Shown in pieces: positions 1 to 9,996 of a stretch of DNA of 64,000 bases (its first letter is position 1; every line of letters begins with the position of its first letter). The position numbers were made by a program, and so were the translations under genes. The stretch covers positions 8,146,213-8,210,212 of the forward strand of contig CM040093.1 in assembly GCA_022496805.1 (NCBI GenBank), written 5' to 3'. A model generated the notes under the pieces. It ran no database searches. It worked only from the letters and a program-made list of their open reading frames with translations, and had not been told where the DNA came from. Origin of the DNA: Pohlia nutans. Its lineage: Eukaryota; Streptophyta; Bryopsida; Bryales; Mniaceae.

Positions 1-464
1 ATACCATCATGATAAATTTTCATAAGAAAAAATATAAATAGAAAAAACCCAAAAATACCAACCACTAATTAATAGTAGCATCAACCCTTCAATAAAAGCC
101 AGCCTCATAGGCTTATTTATGAGAGAATAATGGAAAAAAGTGGATTTTCTCAACCAAATTTGAAATGGATTGGTGCTTTGGAAAGGTGATGCTTTGGAAA
201 GCGAGGCTAAATTTAGCAAATATGCCTAAACTAAAAAATTGTGGAATAATCCACAATCGAATGAAAAAATCAAGGGAAGGGGGGAGCTATGATCAAACAG
301 TAGTTGTGGAGAGAGTCAAAACATATTTTTATTAAAAAAACAGCAAAAACGCTAGCCAACAGCGCCTGCTAGATAGCACAAAAAGCAGGTTGGCGGTTTT
401 TATTTTTTTATTTTTAATCTTTTTTAGCTGTTGTAGACTTTTGGAAATGCTCCTCGGGCGTCCT

Positions 465-494
465 CCAAGGACCCTCTTGACATTTAAGGGTTAA
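465..494. mobile_element. Solo right terminus of a TTAA-family element
   Basis: The sequence ends CATTTAAGGGTTAA, the inverted form of the TTAACCC(C/T)TAAA terminus seen repeatedly in this window (closest to the left end at 61513). No convincing left partner is visible in 1-464, so the element is either truncated or starts before the window. Bases 1-464 otherwise hold AT-rich sequence with no gene that I can support. Confidence 0.4.
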
Positions 495-867
495 CAGAGG
501 TTGGAAAGTAGACCAACCTATAATCATCACTGCAAGCATGAGAGCAACCACACAGCCCCCTTCAATAAAATCCTTTGAAACAAAATTCAAAATACTCGAA
601 ACCTTCATTAAATACACATTTATAGAAATAAACACCATTGCCATACATCATACCATGTCCATATACTACTACATACAAAAAAAAAAAAAAACCAACCACT
701 ACCAATAGATCCTCTTTGAAAAACACAAATAAAAACTAGTGGTTAAGACTACTATTTATTTTAGTTAGCTCGATGTAAGAGGGACGGGGTTGGTTGACTG
801 ATACAACTTTCATGCCTATAATATCTCACTCAGCAGCACCAAATCATCTATATTACTTTATTGCTCA

Positions 868-960
868 AACAAATCCAACAGGAATCAAACCCGAACCACC
901 TCAATAACCAACCGTAGAGCTCATGACTTGGCGACCATCATAAGAGAAAATGAAAACTTA
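868..960 (-). repeat. tRNA-related sequence, possible SINE head
   Basis: On the minus strand the stretch at 881-897 reads GGTTCGGGTTTGATTCC, close to a pol III B box, with an A-box-like region about 50 bases upstream. It lacks a complete cloverleaf, so a functional tRNA is unlikely. A tRNA-derived SINE fragment is the best reading. Confidence 0.4.
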
Positions 961-1091
961 TATAAACAACACACCCATGTCCTAAAAAAAACCCGCACTT
1001 GTATCAATCCAACTAATAGCGCATACTTAAATTGTTATTGGTTACCAAGTTACAAGAGTGTCTATTCTCGATAGGGGAGAGTAGTCTTACA

Positions 1092-1200
1092 CCAATGGCT
1101 CTTTGTACGTTGGACATTGATTTATTGACGAGGCGAACAGACACTTTATTCACGCCAACCTAGAAAGAAGATCGGAGTTTCTATCTATCTATCTATTTCT
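1092..1200 (+). mobile_element. SINE-like repeat, copy 1, with TATC tail
   Basis: It runs from CCAATGGCTCTTTGTAC to a (TATC)n tail at 1183-1200. The body matches the minus-strand copy at 62315-62417 across the conserved core ACTTTATTCACGCC and GGAGTTTCTATCTATC. The second copy is flanked by a 12-bp target duplication, which identifies the family as retroposed. The 5' limit of this copy is uncertain. Confidence 0.6.
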
Positions 1201-3455
1201 ACTACCGTATGCTAAACAAACTATAAATTGCTTTATAATTAGAAACATTGAGTATGATACAAGGGATGGAAGATTCTAATGAAGGTTTCAAGTTTGAATC
1301 ATAATAATCTTTGCATCCTTCAAGGACCCAATATCTAGAGCGTTGGTTTCAAGTGCTCCATTTGAAAAGCTGTGAAGATTGATTATAGAAATATTATATT
1401 CCTTGAGTACTATTCACAAAAGTGATGAAGATTCAAAATATTATTGCTTGATGACCTAAAATGACTAAAATGAATACAAGATAAGTTGTTTTTTTTTGTT
1501 CTTATAATGAACACGTATTTTGTTTTCAAATTTTTACAGTGTTGTAATAGGAAGTTATTGACACTTTGTAGATACTTCGCTAACATTCATTAAAACGCTA
1601 TACTTTTCAATGCCCCACTATCCCTTAATAAATTTTGACATTTACATTGATATAACTTATAATAGATATAGTATGCAACAAAAAATAAAGTTTCTATTAT
1701 GCATTAATGGTGTAGAGAGAAAAATCAAAGATGTATGAACAAAAATCAAAGGTAACATTCATTTTTAGGCATAGGTTTAGGGTGCAAAAAATCAAATAAT
1801 CTGTAAATAGTCTTAAAGCATCAAGGATTCATGTTTGGATTTAAATGACCAATTTGATTGATTATTGAACAAAATTAATAATTCAAATTGACTCAAATCA
1901 ATGAAGAACATTGCATGTGTTGATGAGAAAATATTTTTAAATTGAACAAAAGAAAGTCCCTATATGATCTACTCAAAACTGCTAAGAAAATAAGTGGTCC
2001 AAATTCAATTTTTTAATTTTTTAGGGACTAAGGAGGTTTTTTTAATCAAAAAATCATTTATCTAATGAAACGTATTTGAATCATATTTGTATTCAAGAAT
2101 AGCTTACGTATACAAAATTTATTTTTGGTCATAATAAAATTCATTTTTAACAGTTTAGGGTTTAGGTATTATTATAATAGTTTTAAATTATCATTTCAAT
2201 AAAACAATAATTTTGTGCATTGTGTATATTTAAGATTGCATTTCTTAAAAAAGGTCTCATTCTACAACCTAGACTGGTGCCCATTAGATGGATTTTGGAT
2301 GACTTGTGTTTCATTTTTACTCCCATTTTTGTTGAGTAGTGGTCCCCAAGCTATGGAGTTGTACCTTTCTTTCTTAGCATTGGACTTGTAGTCCCTTATA
2401 TTTCAAAATAAAAATAAAAATAGAAAAATCAATAAAAACTAAAAATCAAAATTTTCATTTCTTACAATTTTGGATCAAAATGCATTCTTTTGCAATAGTC
2501 TCTCTTAGTCTTAATTATCTTTTTGATTTTGTTGCGGTGATTTTTTATCAATTGCAAATAATTTACCTTAACTAATAAGTAAGTAATATAATAAAATTTA
2601 TTTTGAATCTTCATCACATCAAATATGGATGATTATCAATTTTAAGACATATTATAATGGAATTTTGAAGTATTTTATCATTAATATTACCTACAAATGT
2701 TTGTATAGATTTACTCATTTGCTTAAATGTTTGTTATTCGTATTAAAATTTTCCAAAAAACTTGAATTTAAATTTAAATTATAAAAATGTATGTTTATTT
2801 TTTTGGCATTTTTCACAAAATTCACTTCATAGTGTAGTATGATACTTCAAACACTTGATTTAAGTTCTTCAATGCTAGATATTATTTTTAAGTATCAAAC
2901 TGAAAATTTGAAGTTTAATACATAATGTCTCAGTACAATATTTTTTTAATTAATTATTATTTTTAAATAATCAATATATTTCCAATCAATGAATAAAAAA
3001 TAAAAAATAAAAAATAAAAACTTGATCAATTTTTCAAACAAAAATCATAAAGGTTTATTCATTATAAAGTCATATTTTAAACTTGTTAGAATATATCATC
3101 CTAGATACCTTTAAATTTTATTTAACATAAAGCACTAAATTTATCTTAAAAGAAATTTGAATCAATATAATCCTTTTAGCTCATTGTTGAATAAAAATAT
3201 GAATATGTGTTTTTAATAATAATATTATAATAATTTTTATTGATTTAATAAAAGTATAATTAACACTTCACGAGTATATTTTATAAAATATTTTTAAATA
3301 TAAAAATGAAACGTTGATTAAAAATGAATTAACATATAGGTACATGAAAAGTTCTGAAATTGTTCATTTATATTTGATCTATTCTATTTGAATTTTTTTT
3401 AAAACACATATTTGGCAAATAAAAATTTATCAAAAATCAAAACACAAATAATTTA
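1201..3455. other. AT-rich intergenic DNA with decayed repeats
   Basis: No ORF here resembles a gene. Around 1935-2035 the sequence resembles the internal part of the TTAA-family element at 29750-30341 (AAAGAAAGTCC followed by CTACTCAAAA), so an old copy has decayed here. The rest is featureless A/T-rich sequence. Confidence 0.5.
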
Positions 3456-4363
3456 ATGAACTCAATTAAAACAAATCAAGAAATTACACTTGCAAAAGCA
3501 CATTATGCTAATATTAAGAATAAAAAACTTGGTGAAATTCATATTCCATCGTGTTCTTTGAATGAGAGTCCAAAGAGCAAATTGAATAATAATGATCTAA
3601 AAGGATATGATTCTAATTCTTTCAGAAATAATAAAAATGGTTTTGACGAAAATAAATGGAAGTCTAAAGGAGAAGAAGACGATGATGCAAATTGTTGTAT
3701 ACGCAATACCCCATGTCCATTGATAGACTTTCAAATTAAAAAAATAAAACAATTAGCTGAGAGTGGACGTCCATGGATAGAAGCAAATTGGGAAGGAATA
3801 ATTAAAAACTTTAGAAACTCTAAAGAATCATATCATGACTTCCGCACTTACATTACTAATCCAAAATTAAGTTTGTTATCTCCTGATCATAAAATCCAAT
3901 TATATAGAGTAGGAACTTTTTCAAATGAACCTTATTATACAAATCAATTGCAAAGTGATGTGTATGATGGGCAAACATATTTACAAAAATTTAAAACATT
4001 TCAATATTATTCAAATGATGTACCACAATTCTATGGTAGAAATCAAAGAATATGTAAACCTTTAGAATTTGCACTTCCATCTAATTTTGTAAATGAAATT
4101 GCAATAAGGTATAAAGCTTCCATCCCTCCAATGACTTTACAAGAGTTGGAAGAGAAAATTCAACTAGAAGAAGAACTATCATGAGAAGAAGAATTAAAAA
4201 ATGAAAATCACAACCCATGTGAGTCCGAAAACAATTTTGATATCGTTGAATTGGATGATGCAAGTGATTCATCAAATGTAGACCAAAGTAATAAACCATC
4301 TCAAAATTTTGTAAGTGATGATCAAAATTTGGAAATGGCCTTGAAGAAAACAGAACAAAGGTA
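3456..4363 (+). pseudogene. Unrecognised ORF interrupted by one in-frame TGA
   Basis: An ATG at 3456 opens 242 codons ending at a TGA at 4182-4184. Reading on in the same frame gives a further 59 sense codons with no other stop, to TAG at 4361-4363. The acidic composition continues across the break (ELEEKIQLEEELS, then EEELKNENHNP). The stop sits in TCA-TGA-GAA, so a CGA to TGA change, as expected from methylated CpG decay, would explain it. The N-terminal third is polar and low-complexity. A middle part (residues about 80-230) contains CCIRNTPCPLIDFQ, RPWIEANWEGIIKNF and PQFYGRNQRICKPLEFALPS. I do not recognise the family. It could be a relic, a gene read through at the TGA, or part of an undescribed mobile element with the ORF at 5111. 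Confidence 0.5.
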
Positions 4364-5110
4364 GTCAATCAATGCAAGCTAATGAGATTTCAAAATTTTA
4401 ATTTAATTTAAAATAAACATCTAAATATTTACACATAGAGTTGTGTATAAATATTCATTATATTCCTTTTTAAATCTAAGAGCTGTGTCTTTTCAAGTCT
4501 TTAACTAGATTTAATTAAATTAAAAGTTAGAATTTTTTAATCGAGATTTATGAAATTATATATAACTTCCAATTTTTTTCCATTCATTTGAATTATCTTT
4601 AAAAGAAGATATTGAAATAGCATTTTAATTCTTGTACCAAGGAAAAGAATTAGAACACGGTAGAGTCTATTGGTATGCAATAAAAAAGTAAATAATTATA
4701 AACTCAAATTTACTATATAAAAATTTAAAGTTTGAAAATTTGAAATTACATCAAGTAATAATTTATGAAATAAATATCATAAAGGAATAAATGAATAAAA
4801 AATATAAATGAATAATTACAACAAAGTTTGTTATAGATATAAAATGTTATCCACATCATTAGAAGAAAATAAAATTGTAATTGTATTTTCTAAAAAACAT
4901 ATAATTAACAAGTCATTGTAAATCATCATATATAATTTTATCAAAATGTTTTTAATTATGTATTTCATTTCAAGATGTAGCTCATTAAATTGAAACAATT
5001 ATCGATCTTTGCCCAAAAAAACACTGGTCAAATATCACTTCTAAAATTTCATTAATAATTTTAAAAAAACACCTTTTTAAAAAATAATTGATTTTCATAT
5101 ATTGAATAGA
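4364..5110. other. AT-rich spacer
   Basis: About 750 bases separate the two unrecognised ORFs. It is extremely A/T-rich with no ORF of note and no splice-linked continuation that I could find. Confidence 0.5.
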
Positions 5111-5818
5111 ATGGAAGAACGCAAAGAAGATAATGAAAAAGGATCTCTTATGCTACAACATGTAAAAAATGAACTTCATAAAATAAGCATTTCAAAATCA
5201 GACGAAACATCAATAATAGATTTCAACGATAAGGAAGCCAAAACACGAACGCACTATCAAGATGATACAAATTATTTTGGCGTTGGACCTTCATTTAGAA
5301 ACCTTAATCCCGACAATGACCCAGTTTTTAAAAGAAATGAAGAAGATCCAAAAACCATAAAAGACGAACCTACAACCTCAACATTTATATATAAGATGTC
5401 AGTTGGGTACAGCAACCCCGCTCAAATTGATCAAATAAAAAAGGCTCTATTTGAGAGTACTACCGTGTTATTAGAAGGTACTCGCGAGCCAACCCAAGAC
5501 CTCACCAAACTTCTCAAATTGCTACAAGCACACCCGGTGGTGAAAAAGATAAGCACCACATATGAAGAGAAGAAACCGGATGCTATAAAGGAAATGATTG
5601 TGGCAAACTTCCCATGTTCCGTGTACAAGCTCAAAATAAAATGTCATGATATGGATCAAATCAAAAAACTTGAAGAAGCTCTACTTGATACATCTGTGAT
5701 TGTGTTTTCTTGTGTCAGTCCATCATCTCCTAAAAAACTCGAGGCATCGGAACCCAGTATCAAAATGCAAGTAAAACAAAGAATTAAGAATATTTTCAAC
5801 CTTGGCCCTCTCAATTAA
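5111..5818 (+). CDS. Unrecognised protein with an internal repeat
   Basis: The first ATG is at 5111; the frame is open slightly upstream, and only a TTG is available at 5102. The product is about 235 residues and ends at the TAA at 5816-5818. The N-terminal half is charged and low-complexity. The C-terminal half contains two similar segments: YKMSVGYSNPAQIDQIKKAL followed by FESTTVLLEGTREP, and YKLKIKCHDMDQIKKLEEAL followed by LDTSVIVFSCVSP. These suggest a duplicated module of about 35 residues. There is no signal peptide, membrane segment or known catalytic motif. The TAA stop lies inside the TTAA that begins the adjacent mobile element; because TTAA would also have been in the empty site, that insertion did not change the reading frame. 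Function unknown. It might be an exon of a larger gene or an orphan gene. Confidence 0.45.
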   Translation: MEERKEDNEKGSLMLQHVKNELHKISISKSDETSIIDFNDKEAKTRTHYQDDTNYFGVGPSFRNLNPDNDPVFKRNEEDPKTIKDEPTTSTFIYKMSVGYSNPAQIDQIKKALFESTTVLLEGTREPTQDLTKLLKLLQAHPVVKKISTTYEEKKPDAIKEMIVANFPCSVYKLKIKCHDMDQIKKLEEALLDTSVIVFSCVSPSSPKKLEASEPSIKMQVKQRIKNIFNLGPLN

Positions 5819-6047
5819 CCCTTAATGGTCTGATGGGGATAGTAGATACGTTGGCGTATATAAAACAGCTGTTGTAAAGAGAAAGTTCCAAATTGAGATC
5901 CCAATAGCTCATTAAAATCATGTTGATGTGAATTTTAACTTCACTTTTGATCTTAAACCCATAGGAGGTGTGGAAACGTGCCAAATACAATAGGATATTG
6001 GTGTATAGTATTTGTTGGAAAGGGCTCTTTGGACCTTTAAGGGTTAG
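5815..6047. mobile_element. TTAA-family MITE, 233 bp, right end mutated
   Basis: The left end is TTAACCCTTAATGGTC. The right end, GGACCTTTAAGGGTTAG, inverts to CTAACCCTTAAAGGTCC. The inner repeats match well, but the right target site has one change (TTAG). It carries no ORF of its own. Confidence 0.6.
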
Positions 6048-6070
6048 AGCTTGCTAAATGAATTAATATT

Positions 6071-6246
6071 CATGACACTCAGTAGCATGCACTGTCTCTG
6101 CCTTGGCTCTACAATAGATGGTGTGGAATATTCTACATGATCCAACAATACTTGATCAATAGCTAAGTGGACAAGTGGAGATCAAGGTGATGAACATAGT
6201 GCATGAAGGAAAGGTAGTGGGCATGAAGGCTACTGAGGGCCACTTT
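6071..6246. mobile_element. Decayed TA-type MITE (family of 27591-27762)
   Basis: It is colinear with the element at 27591-27762, sharing CAGTAGCATGCA near the left, AAGTGGACAAGT in the middle and CATGAAGGCTACTGA at the right. The terminal bases have diverged and no TA duplication can be recognised. Confidence 0.55.
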
Positions 6247-7177
6247 ACATGACAAGCCTAGGCCAATTTGGAGCTATGACATGCTTGAATCTTTGTAGTT
6301 GGTTGGTTGAATCATGAAATCAACTCCAAGGGCTTTACATGAAAATGTCAAGGCCATGCCTTGAAATTCATATTCTAATCAGCTAAAATTGTATTTTAAT
6401 GCACTAAAGACAAAGTCTAACACGGCCCTAAGGAAGAGAATTGGGTTCTACCAAAATAAAAACCCAATTCGCTTCCTTTGGGTCGTGACAAAACTTGGCC
6501 TGAGCCACTATTTTCTATGGATTGGCTTTGGCCTTCGCATGTCATGTAAAGCGGTTTTGAATGTTATGTTTTGTAAAACTTAATATGATATCCTAAAACC
6601 CATTTTCATGTTAGCACTGAATGAGTACGCACCATCTTGATCCTAGTGGCCAAGTTGGTAGCACTTCCCCCAACAAACTCTTCATTCATGTTGGCCCAAA
6701 GTTTCTCTTTCTTCGCGCCGAAAAACCAACCTCTTATAACAACGAGTTTCACACATTGTTGATTCTGTGAGAATAATAGCTTATCATTAAAACTTTCAAA
6801 AAAAAGTGAAACGAACAATGTGTGAAATCTTGAGGGATGAAATGAAGGAAAATTGGCTCACAAAAAAGGTTGTGATCAACAATTGATTAAAGAAACCCAG
6901 TGGCACAAATAGCGTAGTTTACCTTAATGTTTTGTCAATGTCTTGAAATTTAAAAAATCAAGAATAAAAATATTTAATTATTTTCAAAAAGTAAAGTTCC
7001 ATCTATATTACCGGTATTAAAAATGAGAAATGTCACAAAATGCATCACAAATTCATCCAATTGATGGTCATGTTCTTATTCATACAATTTTTCATCCAAT
7101 AAGATGAAGATATCATGCTTCACAATTTCATGCCTTATGGTAATGCAAAGTGGGGAAAAATCAATCCAACGATGGTA
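6247..7177. other. Intergenic DNA without a supported gene
   Basis: Short ORFs occur on both strands, but none has domain-like content or gene-like codon structure. The stretch 7040-7170 contains CATCCAAT-type motifs shared with the interiors of the TA-type MITEs downstream. Confidence 0.4.
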
Positions 7178-7350
7178 CACTGAAATCACCATATATTGTG
7201 GGTTCGTGAATGGCGTGGATACATTCATCCATTTGGACAAATTTACCATCCATTTTGAACAAATTTTCATCATATTTGGATGAATTTTACCACAATATTT
7301 TAGAAAAATAATGTAAATACCGTGTGCCACAATATATGGTGATTTCACTG
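7178..7350. mobile_element. TA-type MITE with long inverted ends
   Basis: Left end CACTGAAATCACCATATATT and right end AATATATGGTGATTTCACTG (reversed sense CAGTGAAATCACC) form inverted repeats of more than 20 bp. The left flank is TA; the right flank is TC, so the duplication is imperfect here. Better-preserved relatives at 26702-27365 and 40995-41173 are flanked by TA on both sides. Confidence 0.7.
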
Positions 7351-7415
7351 TCCTACTGCAGCTTTGTTCGACATTACTTTTTGCTAATAGTGCCACCTAC
7401 ACTAACTGTTTACTT

Positions 7416-7543
7416 GAAGCTATAACTTTTTACACAACATGAATATTTTTACCAAGAGAAAAGATATTGAAACTATACATGTAGGAGGAACACTGTAAAC
7501 AAAGTTGGTAAAAATATTCATGTTGCGTAAAAAGTTATAGCTA
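7416..7543. repeat. Inverted repeat, 38-bp arms
   Basis: AGCTATAACTTTTTACACAA starts at 7416 and its near-perfect inverse ends at 7543; the arms also share CATGAATATTTTTACCAA. The loop is about 52 bases. This looks like a small foldback element between two TA-type MITEs. Confidence 0.65.
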
Positions 7544-7559
7544 TTTTAAATCAATCACT

Positions 7560-7963
7560 ATTTTTTCAATATATTGTGGTAAAATTCATCCAATTTGGAT
7601 GAATTTTTTTAAAATAGATGAACGTACCCACACTATTCACGCACCCACACTATTCACGCACCCCCAATATACCGTAGTAGGAAGGCAGGGTCGGCACTTT
7701 CATGTCGAATAATTAATTAAAGTTTGAAAAGTAGGGGTCGGCACTTTCAAAAAGAATTATTAAAAATTCGGCTATTAATACCTAACATTGAATTTTACTA
7801 ACAGCTACACGTTTTCCTTTGTTTTTTGTCTACAATTTTTGTTGACTTCATTTTTGTTGATTTCGACAAAATACTTGATAAATTTATTTATTTTTTCGGC
7901 ATTTTTTTGGGGAATTGTTTTCTGCCGACCCTGCCTTCCTAGTACGGTATGGTGATTTCGGTG
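7560..7963. mobile_element. TA-type MITE, interrupted copy
   Basis: The right end GGTATGGTGATTTCGGTG at 7946-7963 and the interior (CAATTTGGATGAATTTT near 7596) belong to the same family as 7178-7350. It is split by the nested element at 7679-7940. The left end is decayed and its coordinate approximate. The right end lies only about 180 bases before the LPA3-like start codon. Confidence 0.6.
7679..7940. mobile_element. Nested MITE with 18-bp perfect inverted ends
   Basis: The ends are AGGAAGGCAGGGTCGGCA and its exact inverse TGCCGACCCTGCCTTCCT. Both flanks are AGT (7676-7678 and 7941-7943), a 3-bp target duplication. Removing the element restores a continuous host MITE sequence. Superfamily not certain; a 3-bp duplication is compatible with PIF/Harbinger or CACTA-like elements. 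Confidence 0.75.
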
Positions 7964-8144
7964 TGGTGTATGAAAAATTGTGCCGATCCTGAAGAAGAAG
8001 ATTGCAGATAACTGGAGCACGGGTCATCCATCTCGGGGTCATCTGGACCATTGAAGAAAACAACGGCCAGGATGCGAAGGGACCCCTGTCAATTCAGATT
8101 TGGTTGCATTCGTGGTTGCAATCTTCGCCAATTCGCAATTTGCA

Positions 8145-9344
8145 ATGGCGGTCGCTGCGCACACTCCCACTCTTCGACCCGCCGTTGCGCTGCAGGAATC
8201 GCGAGCTCGCCCTCACGAATCGATTCCCCTTTTGCAGAGCTTCTCATCGAGCCAGGTATCGCGAAATTTGGTCCACAATTCACTTAGTTCCGGATCCGCT
8301 CGGTTACTCCCCGCCTCTGTTTGGCCATCGAGCTCGCGCGGGCATGGCGTTCGCAAATTTTCCCGAGTAGTCCGTGCGCAGGTGGAGACTGACCCGAAGC
8401 TTGGCGTTTCCGTGTACAAGCCGGCTTCCTACGAGACTTTAATTGCAGACGCAGCAAAAGCACTCAGCTATGGCCTGGACGATTCTCTCACCCGGCTCGA
8501 AATCGACTTCCCACCGTTGCCGAGCTCGGTCTCCGGTTACAAAGGCGCATCCGAGGAGTTTATCAACGCCAACATACAGCTCGCGCTCGCCCTCGCTAAG
8601 AAAGTCTTTGCTCTTCGGGGAATCTCCTGTCGGCTCGTCTTTCCGGACAAGCCCGAGAGACGGAAGGCGTTAAGAACGTTTGCTTCCGCCATTGAGATGA
8701 CGGAAAACGTCACTGTAGGATGCTTAGATGACGTTCCCGGCGGGGCGGGGAAATCCTTCTGGGGCAACCTCCGCGGTGCTTTGGATTTCGACTTCGGTGA
8801 AGACGTGGAAGGGAAGTTTGAGTCCCCGGATTCCCCCGGGTTTTGTCTCGTGTTGAATTGCAGCACGGCGGAGCTTCCAGCTGTGGAGGATTACGTGAAC
8901 CATTTTTGTAAAGAGACGCCGGTTGTGTTGTTTAATCTTGAGACCGATACTCTTCGTGCTGATCTTGGTTTGCTTGGATTCCCGCCGAAAGATTTGCATT
9001 ATCGATTCTTGGCGCAGTTCTTGCCTGTGTTTTATGTTAGGACACGAGATTACTCCAAGAGTGTCAATGTGGCGCCCTTCATTTTGAATTACAGCGGAGC
9101 GCTGTTTCGGATGTACCCTGGACCGTGGCAGGTGATGCTGAAACAGACAGATGGTTCTTATGCTTGCGTAGCGGAGTCGCAAGAAAGGTTTACTTTAGGG
9201 CAAACGAAAGAGGAGCTTCTGGTCTCGTTAGGGTTACAGGAAGAAGTTGGAAGTACCATGGAGTTTCTGCGAAGGGGTTACAAGACAGCGACATGGTGGG
9301 AAGAAGACACAGAACTCGAAGAAGCTTCAGCGTGGAGGTCTTAG
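8145..9344 (+). CDS. LPA3: DUF1995 chloroplast protein, LPA3-like
   Basis: I chose the ATG at 8145 (context GCAATGGCG); the frame is open further upstream but only with non-ATG codons. The product is 399 residues in a single exon. The first ~75 residues are rich in Ser, Arg and Ala and poor in acidic residues, as in a chloroplast transit peptide, ending near RVVRAQVE. The DUF1995 domain follows, beginning [20 protein letters not shown] and [12 protein letters not shown], with later conserved blocks [20 protein letters not shown] and [13 protein letters not shown]. The known plant member LPA3 helps assemble the CP43 antenna into photosystem II in the stroma; that role is inferred from family membership. 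The exon is GC-rich against AT-rich surroundings. MITEs end about 180 bases upstream and may form part of the promoter. A fragment of a paralogue's 3' end lies at 52074-52315. A different DUF1995 subgroup remains possible. Confidence 0.8.
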   Translation: MAVAAHTPTLRPAVALQESRARPHESIPLLQSFSSSQVSRNLVHNSLSSGSARLLPASVWPSSSRGHGVRKFSRVVRAQVETDPKLGVSVYKPASYETLIADAAKALSYGLDDSLTRLEIDFPPLPSSVSGYKGASEEFINANIQLALALAKKVFALRGISCRLVFPDKPERRKALRTFASAIEMTENVTVGCLDDVPGGAGKSFWGNLRGALDFDFGEDVEGKFESPDSPGFCLVLNCSTAELPAVEDYVNHFCKETPVVLFNLETDTLRADLGLLGFPPKDLHYRFLAQFLPVFYVRTRDYSKSVNVAPFILNYSGALFRMYPGPWQVMLKQTDGSYACVAESQERFTLGQTKEELLVSLGLQEEVGSTMEFLRRGYKTATWWEEDTELEEASAWRS

Positions 9345-9996
9345 CATCTTCTTTTTCTACTGGCTCGTCTATCTTGTATCAGTAGATCTTGATTTCAGGT
9401 ACGTTGAAGAATCATTTCTGGAGTGAATCCAAAACTTTCTTAAATAGGTTGGATTCATGTGCTAGAGGAGATTTCTCTACATTACTCTTTCACAGAGTAG
9501 ATACCAGAAGAAATTATAGGTTGCTAGTCCTGTTAGACACCTCAAGTTGGCAGTATAGGAAACATGTAGCTAAATGCCTAGTAATATGGCCATCTGATTT
9601 CATAGTGGTACTTACAGAAGCCATGAATCATTCTTTTAGCAAAGGGGAATGAAAACGAGAAGGAATGGAAGTTCAACCACGTTTTCTCCAGTAAAGTTAT
9701 GAATTATTGTAGAGTGTTGCCCTAATAGTCCATGAGTGTCACTAGGTCACCTCAGAACTGTAATGGTCATCTCACTCATTTCTAGTATTGATTCTGAGTG
9801 AGATGTTCACTTAGAATCAGTACTAGACTTGGAAATGAGTAAATATATAGCAAGTGAAGAGTCACAAAATCAACACTTTTTTGGGAAATAAATAAGAAGA
9901 TTTTCAAAAATTCACAATGAAGACAAGTTTTAGAAAATTTGGTTTATTTGATAATAGTAAATACATTCATGAGCTGCACTAAATGAAAAAGATAAA
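9345..9996. other. Convergent intergenic region
   Basis: This is the shared 3' side of the LPA3-like gene (+) and the AGO gene (-). It should hold both 3' UTRs. Bases 9345-9440 are related to 52170-52315, showing that the LPA3 3' UTR was also duplicated. It includes the hairpin at 9774-9840. Confidence 0.5.
9774..9840. repeat. Short imperfect hairpin between convergent genes
   Basis: Left arm ACTCATTTCTAGTATTGATT continues with CTGAGTGA. The right arm inverts to ACTCATTTCCAAGTCTAGTA, then CTGATTCTAAGTGA. One 4-base bulge separates otherwise well-paired arms of about 28-34 bases, with a loop of about 5 bases. Confidence 0.55.

Noticed and set aside
8051..8866. Several short ORFs on both strands overlapping the LPA3-like gene
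   Set aside because: They are shadows in other frames of a GC-rich exon and lack domain content.
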